Source: Serripes groenlandicus
Taxonomy: Eukaryota > Mollusca > Bivalvia > Cardiida > Cardiidae
Assembly: GCA_031761405.1 (NCBI GenBank)
Contig: JASEVX010000012.1
Coordinates: 23,279,723 to 23,343,722 of the forward strand
Reading direction: 5' to 3'
DNA length: 64,000 bases
The notes below the pieces were generated by a model. That model was not told the DNA's origin, did not search any database, and saw nothing but the letters and a program-made list of their open reading frames with translations. A program made the translations under genes and the position numbers. This document shows, in pieces, positions 43,108 through 54,362 of this stretch (position 1 is the stretch's first letter; each line of letters opens with the position of its first letter).

Positions 43108-44430
43108 GGCCTTACGGATATCTTCGGGTGAGACGAATGCATTCAGCTGTTTCGAATAGTACTTTCAGCTGATACGTATACTTTCAGCTGTTTCGAAAAT
43201 TACTTTCATCTGTTAAATATACCCTCGGCTGTTTCGAATAGTACTTATAGCTGATAAGTATACCTTCAGCTGTTTCAAATAGTACTTATGACTGATACGT
43301 ATACTTTCAACTGTTTCGAATAATACTTTTAGCTGATACGTATACTTTCAGCTGTTTAAAATGGTACTTATAACTGATACGTATACTTTCAGCTGTTTCG
43401 ACTAATATTCTTAGCTGATACGTATACTTTCGGCTGTTTCGAAAAATACTCTTAGCTGATACGTATACTTTCAGCTGTTTCGAATAATACTCTTAGCTGA
43501 TACGTATACTTTCAGCTGTTTCGAATAATACTCTTAGCTGATACGTATACTTTCAGCTGTTTCGAATAATACTCTTAGCTGATACGTATACTTTCAGCTG
43601 TTTCGAAAAATACTCTTAGCTGATACGTATACTTTCAGCTGTTTCGAATAATACTCTTAGCTGATACGTATACTTTCAGCTGTTTCGAATAATACTCTTA
43701 GCTGATACGTATACTTTCAGCTGTTTAAAATAGTACTTATAACTGATACGTATACTTTCAGCTGTTTCAAAAAATACTTTCAGCTAATACGTATACTTTC
43801 AGCTGTTTCGAAAACTACTTATAGCTTTTAATAATTTCAGCTGATACGTATTCTTTCTGCTGTTTCAAATAGTACTTTAAGCTGATACGAATACATTCAG
43901 CTGTTTTAAATAGTACTTATAACTGATAATTGCTAGGGAAGATTGTTGTGTGGAGTACTGGTGTGCGAAAACCAGGAAACATATGAGTAGGTGAACTGGC
44001 CGCTGTGATATGAGAAATTGTTAAAAACGGCGTTAAACCCCAATCAAAGTAAAGTATAACTGATACGTATACTTTCAGCTTTTTCAAATACAAAATGTAG
44101 TACTTATAACTGATACGTATACTTTCAGCTTTTTCAAATAGTACTTATAACTGATACGTATACTTTCAGCTGTTTCGAATGGTACTTATAACTGATACGT
44201 ATACTTTCAGCTGTTTCGAATGGTACTTATAATTAATACGCATACTTTCAGCTGTTTCAAATAGTACTTATAACTGATACGTATACGTTCAGCTGTTTCG
44301 AATAGTACTTATGATTAATACGTATACTTTCAGCTGTTTCAAATAGTACTTATAACTGATACGTATTTTTTCAGCTGTGTACTTTTAGCTGATACGTATA
44401 CGTTTAACTATTTCGAATAGTACTTATATA
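43108..44430. repeat. 41-bp satellite array, copy 2
   Basis: agctgatacgtatactttc plus agctgtttcgaataatactc pairs, exact 41-bp period through 43400-43720 (for example tacgtata at 43501 and 43542). Near-identical units in the middle and degenerate edges, as expected from unequal exchange. Confidence 0.92.
43930..44055 (+). mobile_element. 5'-truncated SINE type B inside the 41-bp array
   Basis: gggaagattgttgtgtggag, gtactggtgtgcgaaaacc, gtgaactggccgctgtgat and aaaacggcgttaaacccc, then aatcaaag. tataactgata precedes (43918) and follows (44055), consistent with target-site duplication. Confidence 0.85.
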
Positions 44431-44944
44431 ACTTATACAAACATCACGCTGTATTGGTCCGCTGTATAGTTTACTAATTTTCTATATATCCAACAGCGAT
44501 GTGTAAGGGGATGTGTCAGGGGAGGTGATCAATCCAGTCGCCATTTATTGTTCATGCCAGGCGTACTAATTGTTTTTAAACAATAAAACGCCTGGTACCA
44601 GACTATGCACGTGTTTGTTTGTGTCCATCTATTGACGGTATGTTCATCTTATCAAGAGCTCAGCACTTCTTTCTGTCACGAGGAATGGCAATCAATACAT
44701 CCAACAATCAGAAGACTTTTACAAAATGGCTGAAGTACGACTCACCTGGTTTTTTTCATGTAAACAATCTGACAGACAGCATTAAAAGTTAAATTGTAAA
44801 GAAAAGCGTGCACCTATTGTCACATATATTGTATGCTTCACCTTTTTGAAAGGATTAATTTACGCCAGTCTTAGTTTGCATTCGTAAAAAAAATATGTTT
44901 TCGCATATTTGCACAGAGGCAAGACTAATATGTATAATTAATAT
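44431..44944. other. non-coding spacer shared with copy 1
   Basis: Collinear with 35726-36230; no preserved ORF. Confidence 0.55.
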
Positions 44945-45123
44945 GACCCCTTTGTAAACAATGCAAATTTAGGTGCCATTGCTCAGAACGAGCAAAGGCA
45001 CCTAAATTTCCATTGTTTACCAAGACAATTTATTTAACGCTTATAAAGAATTGATGGAGAGGTGATTAAACTTGGTAAACAAATACCATTTTTAGTTACA
45101 ACCGTTTCACGCCATGCCCTCGA
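44945..45123. mobile_element. MITE F4, left-truncated, copy 2 only
   Basis: Runs from gacccctttgtaaacaatg through the central hairpin (atttaggtgccattgctc / gagcaaaggcacctaaat) to the right end acaaccgtttcacgcc / atgccctcga. Copy 1 has taattaatatatctaatc uninterrupted near 36215. Confidence 0.88.
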
Positions 45124-45299
45124 TATCTAATCATAAACTAAAAAGAATGGTTCTTTGTCTGTCCAGATAGTTATACTTAACATACTGCAATTGACATAAT
45201 TTATTTTTCATATGATGTATTATTTGTAACATTTGATTATGTATGTTGAACGGTGGCCTTTGATTACGTAAATAAATAAATTTAAAAAAAAAAAAAAAA

Positions 45300-45525
45300 T
45301 GAAAAAGATATTTACATTATTGAAGATGAGTTTCACTTCTTTTTAGAATGTCCTACTTATGAAGATTTAAGATCCATTTACTCTAATGTTTCCTGGATTA
45401 ACAGCCGGACTCTTGAATAATACTTCAGAATATTAAATACAAATAACCAGTCTGTAGTCTACAATATTGCAAAATTCCTTCAGAGAGCATTCAAATTTAA
45501 CTCTTTCATTGTCGAATATCAGTGA
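45300..45525 (+). pseudogene. LINE C-terminal fragment (copy 2)
   Basis: IIEDEFHFFLECPTYEDLRS, then VSWINSRTLE, stop, VYNIAKFLQRAFKF. Paralog of 36361-36565 and preceded by an a-rich run. Confidence 0.8.
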
Positions 45526-45587
45526 CATCCATCGAATCATGAACGCAAATATCAGAATTCACATCTTCCAGTGCTTAGACAAATTAA

Positions 45588-46590
45588 ACCCTTTCCCACA
45601 TACAGACGCTTTCTATGCCCTCTGCCCAAGATGACCTTTGAAATTACTGTGGCAAAAGGAAAAATTGCTCATCATGAGCAATCATTACATTTGCCACAAA
45701 GTATTTTCAACTCTATTCAATACCTTAATTTTTATAAATAGAGAATTGCAATAGTTTTTCCTTGATATTTTCAAAGTCGTCTGCTGTAAACATTATTGTA
45801 TGCAGGTACGGGTTTAACTTATTTGATATAAAAACGATTTGTAAAAACCCATATGCTATGTCTTGAGTTCGTTGTCAAATTATTACGTTGTATAGATTTA
45901 ACACATGTGATTCCGCATCTCTTTCCCCATGAATAGTTTTTATCCTCGCACATACCTCTTGTTACAGATGTACAAAACAAGGCGATTAGTCCAATTACGA
46001 TACAGGACAAGATATTTCATTATAGAATTTAGGCCCCTGCCCATAAATCAGCGTACTGTATACGTACTTATCACAAAGACTGATGAATACATGTACCATA
46101 TAAAGCTGAGTTATCATTAAGATTTTGAATGAGTTTCACTTCTTAACTCTTTCGCTGCAAAAGGTAATTAAAGGCTTTTACGTTGACGCGCTCATATGGC
46201 AATCGCAATTCTCACATATTAATCATTTTGCATTTTCAGACGCATTTTGACGCGTCTGCTGCAGATTTATTTTATGTGGGAAAGGGGTTAAAGGGCTATC
46301 ACCCATATGACAATTGATTTGAGAAATCTGTGCAATCCGTTACCTGATACAGACGTCTGTTAAACCTTTCCCACATACAATAAATCTGCAGCAGACGACT
46401 TTGAATTACATCTAAGCAAAAACATGGAAAGTCTCTATAAATCAACGTTAAATCATTGATTAGAGCTGAAAACATTGTGGCAAAAGGAGAAATTGCTCGT
46501 TTTGAGCAATTTCTCCTTTCGCCACAGTGTTTTCAAAAAGTCGTCTGCTGCAGAGGCATCAGTATGCGTCTACATGAGGTAAAGGGTTCT
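45588..46590. mobile_element. three F2-type MITEs (copy 2)
   Basis: 45588-45817, 46143-46290 (F3/F2 hybrid) and 46363-46590 correspond one-to-one with 36687-36916, 37246-37391 and 37461-37690. The last keeps the central stem 46476-46526 with a single mismatch (cctttc for cctttt). The interval 45820-46140 is a spacer without a gene. Confidence 0.82.
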
Positions 46591-46634
46591 GAAGATGCAT
46601 GTACACAAGTTGTCGGATAACTCTAGGCTCTTGT

Positions 46635-49600
46635 GAGAATGGACGCAGAATAGAAACTATCGCTCAACGAGACTTTTGCGATAATGGACGTAGATTAGAA
46701 ACTATCGCTCAACGAGACTTTTGCGATAATGGACGCAGATTAGAAACTATCGCTCAACGAGACTTTTGCGATAATTGACGCAGATTAGAAACTATCGCTC
46801 AACGAGACTTTTGCGATAATGGACGCAGATTAGAAACTATCGCTCAACGAGACTTTTGCGATAATGGACGCAGATTAGAAACTATCGCTCAACGAGACTT
46901 TTGCGATAATGGACGCAGATTAGAAACTATCGCTCAACGAGACTTTTGCGATAATGGACGCAGATTAGAAACTATCGCTCAACGAGACTTTTGCGATAAT
47001 GGACGCAGATTAGAAACTATCGCTCAACGAGACTTTTGCGATAATGGACGCAGATTAAAAACTATCGCTCAACGAGACTTTTGCGATGATGGACGCAGAT
47101 TAAAAACTATCGCTCAACGAGACTTTTGCGATAATGGACGCAGATTAGAAACTATCGCTCAACGAGACTTTTGCGATAATGGACGCAGATTAGAAACTAT
47201 CGCTCAACGAGACTTTTGCGATAATGGACGCAGATTAGAAACTATCGCTCAACGAGACTTTTGCGATAATGGACGCAGATTAGAAACTATCGCTCAACGA
47301 GACTTTTGCGATAATGGACGCAGATTAGAAACTATCGCTCAACGAGACTTTTGCGATAATGGACGCAGATTAGAAACTATCGCTCAACGAGACTTTTGCG
47401 ATAACTGACGCAGATTAGAAACTAACGCTCAACGAGACTTTTGCGATAATGGACGAAGATTAGAAACTATCGCTCAACGAGACTTTTGGGATAATGGACG
47501 CAGATTAGAAACTATAGCTCAACGAGACTTTTGCGATAATGGACGCAGATTAGAAACTATCGCTCAACGAGACTTTTGCGATAATGGACGCAGATTAGAA
47601 ACTATCGCTCAATGAGACTTTTGCGATAATGGACGCAGATTAGAAACTATCGCTCAACGAGACTTTTGCGATAATGGACGCAGATTAGAAACTATCGCTC
47701 AACGAGACTTTTGCGATAATGGACGCAGATTAGAAACTATCGCTCAACGAGACTTTTGCGATAATGGACGCAGATTAAAAACTATCGCTCAACGAGACTT
47801 TTGCGATGATGGACGTAGTTTAGAAACTATCGCTCAACGAGACTTTTGCGATAATGGACGCAGATTAGAAACTATCGCTCAACGAGACTTTTGCGATAAT
47901 GGACGCAGATTAGAAACTATCGCTCAACGAGACTTTTGCGATAATGGACGCAGATTAGAAACTATCGCTCAACGAGACTTTTGGGATAATGGACGCAGAT
48001 TAGAAACTATCGCTCAACGAGACTTTTGCGATAATGGACGCAGATTAGAAACTATCGCTCAACGAGACTTTTGCGATAACTGACGCAGATTAGAAACTAT
48101 CGCTCAACGAGACTTTTGCGATAACGGACGCAGATTAGAAACTAACGCTCAACGAGACTTTTGCGATAATGGACGCAGATTAGAAACTATCGCTCAACGA
48201 GACTTTTGGGATAATGGACGCAGATTAGAAACTATCGCTCAACGAGACTTTTGCGATAATGGACGCAGATTAGAAACTATCGCTCAACGAGACTTTTGCG
48301 ATAATGGACGCAGATTAGAAACTATCGCTCAACGAGACTTTTGCGATAACTGACGCAGATTAAAAACTAACGCTCAACGAGACTTTTGCGATAATGGACG
48401 AAGATTAGAAACTATCGCTCAACGAGACTTTTGGGATAATGGACGCAGATTAGAAACTATAGCTCAACGAGACTTTTGCGATAATGGACGCAGATTAGAA
48501 ACTATCGCTCAACGAGACTTTTGCGATAATGGACGCAGATTAGAAACTATCGCTCAACGAGACTTTTGCGATAATGGACGCAGATTAGAAACTATCGCTC
48601 AACGAGACTTTTGCGATAATGGACGCAGATTAGAAATTATCGCTCAACGAGACTTTTGCGATAATGGACGCAGATTAGAAACTATCGCTCAACGAGACTT
48701 TTGCGATAATGGACGCAGATCAAAAACTATCACTCAACGAGACTTTTGCGATGATGGACGTAGTTTAGAAACTATCGCTCAACGAGACTTTTGCGATAAT
48801 GGACGCAGATTAGAAACTATCGCTCAACGAGACTTTTGCGATAATGGACGCAGATTAGAAACTATCGCTCAACGAGACTTTTGCGATAATGGACGCAGAT
48901 TAGAAACTATCGCTCAACGAGACTTTTGCGATAATGGACGCAGATTAGAAACTATCGCTCAACGAGACTTTTGCGATAATGGACGCAGATTAGAAACTAT
49001 CGCTCAACGAGACTTTTGCGATAATGGACGCAGATTAGAAACTATCGCTCAACGAGACTTTTGCGATAATGGACGCAGATTAAAAACTATCGCTCAACGA
49101 GACTTTTGCGATGATGGACGTAGTTTAGAAACTATCGCTCAACGAGACTTTTGCGATAATGGACGCAGATTAGAAACTATCGCTCAACGAGACTTTTGCG
49201 ATAATGGACGCAGATTAGAAACTATCGCTCAACGAGACTTTTGCGATAATGGACGCAGATTAGAAACTATCGCTCAACGAGACTTTTGGGATAATGGACG
49301 CAGATTAGAAACTATCGCTCAACGAGACTTTTGCGATAATGGACGCAGATTAGAAACTATCGCTCAACGAGACTTTTGCGATAACTGACGCAGATTAGAA
49401 ACTATCGCTCAACGAGACTTTTGCGATAACGGACGCAGATTAGAAACTAACGCTCAACGAGACTTTTGCGATAATGGACGCAGATTAGAAACTATCGCTC
49501 AACGAGACTTTTGGGATAATGGACGCAGATTAGAAACTATCGCTCAACGAGACTTTTGCGATAATGGACGCAGATTAGAAACTATCGCTCAACGAGACTT

Positions 49601-50564
49601 TTGCGATAATGGACGCAGATTAGAAACTATCGCTCAACGAGACTTTTGCGATAACTGACGCAGATTAAAAACTAACGCTCAACGAGACTTTTGCGATAAT
49701 GGACGAAGATTAGAAACTATCGCTCAACGAGACTTTTGGGATAATGGACGCAGATTAGAAACTATAGCTCAACGAGACTTTTGCGATAATGGACGCAGAT
49801 TAGAAACTATCGCTCAACGAGACTTTTGCGATAATGGACGCAGATTAGAAACTATCGCTCAACGAGACTTTTGCGATAATGGACGCAGATTAGAAACTAT
49901 CGCTCAACGAGACTTTTGCGATAATGGACGCAGATTAGAAATTATCGCTCAACGAGACTTTTGCGATAATGGACGCAGATTAGAAACTATCGCTCAACGA
50001 GACTTTTGCGATAATGGACGCAGATCAAAAACTATCACTCAACGAGACTTTTGCGATGATGGACGTAGTTTAGAAACTATCGCTCAACGAGACTTTTGCG
50101 ATAATGGACGCAGATTAGAAACTATCGCTCAACGAGACTTTTGCGATAATGGACGCAGATTAGAAACTATCGCTCAACGAGACTTTTGCGATAATGGACG
50201 CAGATTAGAAACTATCGCTCAACGAGACTTTTGCGATAATGGACGCAGATTAGAAACTATCGCTCAACGAGACTTTTGCGATAATGGACGCAGATTAGAA
50301 ACTATCGCTCAACGAGACTTTTGCGATAATGGACGCAGATTAGAAACTAACGCTCAACGAGACTTTTGCGATAATGGACGCAGATTAGAAACTATCGCTC
50401 AACAAGACTTTTGCGATAATTGACGCAGATTAGAAACTATCGCTCAACGAGACTTTTGCGATAATGGACGCAGATTAGAAACTCTCGCTCAACGAGACTT
50501 TTGCGATAATGGACGCAGATTAGAACTATCGCTCAACGAATCTTTTGCGATAATGGACGCAGAT
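46635..50564. repeat. 45-bp satellite array, about 87 monomers with higher-order repeat
   Basis: Monomers start at 46635 + 45k for k = 0 to 86, each beginning gataatggacgcagattaga and containing actatcgctcaacgagac. Only the last unit has lost a base. Diagnostic variants recur exactly 1305 bp (29 monomers) apart: ataactgacgcagattaaaa at 48345 and 49650; tagaaattat at 48631 and 49936; caaaaactatcactc at 48721 and 50026. A sub-spacing of 945 bp is also seen (47805 to 48750; 49110 to 50055). One plus frame (GAT AAT GGA...) lacks stops in the consensus but also lacks ATG; ataactgacg variants introduce TGA. Confidence 0.97.
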
Positions 50565-50954
50565 TTTTTTTTTTTTTTTTTTAATATATAACTTTATTTG
50601 CCACGTGCATATATATGTGAAGGTCGTGGCCATCCTCCCTCATACCTTACAGTAAATTTGTTTTAGTAGATCTATGTTAGAATATTAGGTTAATATTATG
50701 AATCAATAAATAGGGGGTCAAACTTATAAAAGGTTTTTAAGTTTTACACGTGTTAATAAAGCTATACATTTTTATGATGGGAAAAGGAAGCTTTAAAAGA
50801 TAACAGAAAAACAAACAAACAAACAAAAATAAAAACATGCATTTTTCTGTTTGTAATACGAATATAAGTCCACATCAGAAGTTAAGAGTGGTTTTGTAAC
50901 ATATATCTTACAATTGTCCAGCTTTCTTTATCTGATTCGACTTGTGGAATTGTA
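50565..50954 (-). mobile_element. 390-bp poly(A)-tailed retro-insertion in the array
   Basis: The plus strand begins with about 18 T (poly(A) of a minus-strand insert), then a complement of AATAAA 15-20 bp inside. The 16 bp gataatggacgcagat precede (50549-50564) and follow (50955-50970) the insert, a target-site duplication. Interior tggccatcctccctcata matches 42210-42240. No ORF; may be a truncated LINE/SINE-type or processed-transcript insert. Confidence 0.82.
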
Positions 50955-51050
50955 GATAATGGACGCAGATTAGAAACTATCGCTCAACGAGACTTTTGCG
51001 ATAATGGACGCAGATTAGAAACTATCCCAAATCGCTCAACGAGACTCTTG
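50955..51050. repeat. last two monomers of the 45-bp array
   Basis: One full unit (50955-50999), then a unit with tatcccaaatcgctcaacg that leads into ttgtgtaggcataaatgag, the ancestral right flank. Confidence 0.9.
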
Positions 51051-51107
51051 TGTAGGCATAAATGAGTTATATCACAGAACAACAGTGTAGTGTGATTTTG
51101 TTTGGTT

Positions 51108-51215
51108 TTGTTTTGTTTTATTGTGATTTTTACGCCGTTTTTCAACATTATTTCAGTTATATCACGTCAACAGTTCACTTATTCATGAGCCCTGGGTAAA
51201 CAAGTTTAGTATGAA
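51108..51215 (-). mobile_element. SINE type A 3' part (copy 2)
   Basis: Paralog of 37908-38010; keeps gtcaacagttcacttattca, which is partly deleted in copy 1. Confidence 0.75.
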
Positions 51216-52263
51216 CAATGTACGATTAGCATGTTCATGGAAAAGGGTACAAGTTGAATTTGTTTAACAATGTAATTCAAGATCAGCCTACGCATCCCCG
51301 CGAAGACAATTTCTCCCTTTGCCACAATGTTTTCAAAAAAGCCGTCTGCTGTAGTCAAGGCTCTTGTGATAATGGACTCAGATCTGTACAAAACTATCTA
51401 AAATCGATCAACGAGATCTGCACGTGCTTGACTGATAGACAACAAACCGACTTGACGAAAGTAGATACTTTAACCTTTGACTAAGACTAATTGTAAAGTA
51501 CTGAAAATAAAGAAAATACCATCACTCAATAGGTGTTATTATAATCAAGGGAGATAAGCCCATGCCAAACTTTGGAATACATTGAAACAACAAAGGCGTA
51601 ACTAAACGAGTGGTCACAATCAGTTAGGTCATTATTACAACTTCTAAATAAAATTTGAAAACAGGAATAAATATTCAAGAACTGCTATAGCAATGTTTTC
51701 TGTGAAAATTAAGCATTATTTAACAAATCTAGCTTAACTGATCTAGATACTGAAATAGAATTACAAAGCCATTCTAAAATGTCACAATTATACACTCATT
51801 GGAAGTTACAGGCTTGTTGTTGACTATGATCAGAAACTTGTTACATACGAAAACACATGACAAACTGCTTTTATTTTCTTGAATATAAATTTGAAACTAA
51901 AATAATACCCTTTCCCATGATGTTTATAACATATGAAAATTATATAATTCCATTTCCTAGAAAATATTACATTGTAACGTCTCCAAGATGGTACATTTTG
52001 ATTTACAATTTTCCGACGCAATATGGACGTTCAAAAATCATGGAAAACATTTCAACTGAAACCGATTCTCGGTCACACACCCCAAATGAAAGTCAATAGT
52101 AACTGTATACAGTGAGCTGTGAAAATAGACAAATTACGGATAGTCGAATAGATCAATGGTATAGACTAAAACAATAGAACTGGGGCCAGTACAGAGACTC
52201 TTGTGTAGGCATAAATGAGTCATATTTGCAGTACACGAACACAGCTTGTCTTGTTAAGAGTTG
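51216..52263. other. non-coding flank shared with copy 1
   Basis: Collinear with 38011-38547 and 39029-39403 but without the palindrome element. It contains about 130 bp (about 51715-51845) absent from copy 1. Short ORFs at 51254 and 51857 are not preserved. Confidence 0.55.
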
Positions 52264-53958
52264 TCATACATTGAAAACACTTATGGTTTTACCACGATGA
52301 CTTCCTACGTACAGTTTACGCTCTCTATCACATACTGCAAGTCCCCGAGGACCACGTATACCGTACCTAGTACCAATGATCACATCGTGCGGCTTTAGAT
52401 CATAGGTGAGAACGTGGATGTTGTCACTGTTACTGTCGCTTACATAGACGAGTTCTTCAGATGAGACAGCCACACCTCGGGGATCCCACTCACTTCCGGG
52501 TGTGTATTCTCCTTGCACTTCACCTTCAAAGGTCAGACATGTCACGGACTTCTTAACCCCATCAGATACATACATTGCTGTTTGGTCTGGGTTTACCGCA
52601 ATGTAACACGGACTATTACACTCTTTACCTATTTGCATAGGAAATGTCTTTATGACATCTCCGTCCATGTTCACTATTCGAAGTCTATACGGCGATGACC
52701 TTGTGCGTCCTACTAACACGCCATTTCCATAGCCGATTGGATCATTAAGTCCAGTGGATTTATTCAGTATTGTTTTCTTAAGAACAATTTTGTCAGTAGC
52801 AGAATATATGTATATTTTACCCTTTTGCGCTACAGATATCTCGTTTTCGCCAACTCTTGTTAAACCACGTGTACAGGCAGGCATAATCATTGTTGTCACT
52901 ACTTTCGAAGGCGTTTGTTTTGTAACAATAATTAAAATACAGTAAGGACTCTGTTGGGACTTCAGGCAAAGTATAGCAATTCGTTCTCGGGATAAAACAG
53001 CAATGTCTTGAACAACTATGTTAGTAATATCCAGTGCGTAACTCTCATGAAAACTAACTAACGATCCCAATATCTCTGATTTGTTTCGAATAATATTCGT
53101 CAAAATGGCAGATTGTATAAAAGTCATTTCTTTGATCTTGTTGTCTTTCTCTATTGTATCGATGTCTTTCTTGAGTTCGCGAATCGTTTCAGCAAGTTGT
53201 TTCATGTCAACAAATAAGCGACATTTCTGTAATTTGGCCTCTTTCTCTTTTATATCTTTTTCAATTTTCTTTAGATTGTCTGCCATGATTACGTTCTTCT
53301 TTATTACTTCTGCAAGTGCCTCTTGATTGTCATCCCTTAACTGTGTCAGTCTTGATGAAGTCTTATTTTCAAGTTCATCAAAGAGGTTGTCAATCCCTTT
53401 CCGGAATTTTCGTATTTTCACCAATTCCATTTCGACTCGTCCATTAGTATCTTCCAGATTTTGATCTGCATTAACTTGAATAGAGTTGGAATTTCTGATC
53501 ATTGACTCAAGGGCTAATTTAAAAGATATATACTCCTGGGCGTTAAATAGATCTGCAGCAAGGGTTGGTATGTACACCACCTTGCACGTCCTATGTTCAA
53601 GTGTCACACAGACAGTGCATCCGAAAACCTCATGATCCTCGCAGAAATATTTCAGAATTTCATCCCCATGGACGCTGCATTTATCCGTGCATTCGTCTCT
53701 GAATACTTTAACTGGCTTCGTTTGTAGCATTTGTTGTTCATCTAGTAATGTGTGATGTCGCATTGGTCTCGGTGTATGATGATGCTTAAAGCATGCCGTG
53801 CATAGGTAGTGGGTGCAATCCACACAATAGCCTTTCGCCTCATAGGAGTGTCCGTCTTCTTGACAAGGGTCACACACCAAACTGACGCTTGATACATCGT
53901 GTAGACTTGAAAGACCAGCATCGTCAGAAACGGCGTCTGGAGGATCAGATACATCCAT
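52264..53958 (-). CDS. TRIM-like B-box / coiled-coil / NHL-like protein, paralog 2
   Basis: 564 residues, the same length as the gene at 39404-41098 with no indels and roughly 58-60 amino-acid differences by eye (about 90% identity). All zinc ligands of both B-boxes (C29 to H60; C94 to C125) are kept. Substitutions are scattered through the coiled coil (for example ELENET to ELENKT) and cluster around residues 397-425 (SIGLYDVIVYGNG versus STGLNDPIGYGNG). The C-terminal blades are nearly unchanged. Same acceptor context (tttgtcag, complement of 53968-53970) before the ATG. No RING. Two intact reading frames after this much divergence suggest both are under constraint. Role as for paralog 1: cytoplasmic scaffold or sensor, unproven. 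Confidence 0.9.
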   Translation of the reverse strand: MDVSDPPDAVSDDAGLSSLHDVSSVSLVCDPCQEDGHSYEAKGYCVDCTHYLCTACFKHHHTPRPMRHHTLLDEQQMLQTKPVKVFRDECTDKCSVHGDEILKYFCEDHEVFGCTVCVTLEHRTCKVVYIPTLAADLFNAQEYISFKLALESMIRNSNSIQVNADQNLEDTNGRVEMELVKIRKFRKGIDNLFDELENKTSSRLTQLRDDNQEALAEVIKKNVIMADNLKKIEKDIKEKEAKLQKCRLFVDMKQLAETIRELKKDIDTIEKDNKIKEMTFIQSAILTNIIRNKSEILGSLVSFHESYALDITNIVVQDIAVLSRERIAILCLKSQQSPYCILIIVTKQTPSKVVTTMIMPACTRGLTRVGENEISVAQKGKIYIYSATDKIVLKKTILNKSTGLNDPIGYGNGVLVGRTRSSPYRLRIVNMDGDVIKTFPMQIGKECNSPCYIAVNPDQTAMYVSDGVKKSVTCLTFEGEVQGEYTPGSEWDPRGVAVSSEELVYVSDSNSDNIHVLTYDLKPHDVIIGTRYGIRGPRGLAVCDRERKLYVGSHRGKTISVFNV

Positions 53959-54236
53959 TTTGAAAACCTGACAAAACTAGATGTATATCCAACACAAATT
54001 TTAAATGGTTAAATTAATTCTTAAATATGATCCTCTATAAACACACTTGCAACATATGTCATAACGGTTAAATTAATTCTTAAACATGATCCTCTATAAA
54101 CACACTTGCAACATGCATGTCATAATTCAGTAAGCCCTTCAACTGATAACCTCTTTAGAATACCGTCTGCTTTTTTAAACGTTGAATAAAAGTTGTAACG
54201 TCTTAAATTTAAAGTCGATTTATGAGAGACCGATGA
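53959..54236. other. 5' flank of TRIM-like gene 2
   Basis: Includes a small local duplication: gatcctctataaacacactt occurs at 54030 and again at 54090, once in copy 1. Confidence 0.7.
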
Positions 54237-54362
54237 AAATATTGTGGGAAAAAGTATTATGTTCTCACATTTTTTTTTTCATTTCCACTTCTCCTTCACA
54301 TTTTAAAAAGTGGATTGCTGCAGAATTGCTAAAAAGTATCCGTATTTGGTAAACATTAACAA
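54237..54362. mobile_element. F2 MITE remnant (copy 2)
   Basis: ttgtgggaaaaagtattatg to gtggattgctgcagaattgc; paralog of 41330-41445. Confidence 0.5.

Noticed and set aside
46635..50564. CRISPR array
   Set aside because: Units are continuous 45-mers with no unique spacers, and the context is an animal genome with no cas genes.
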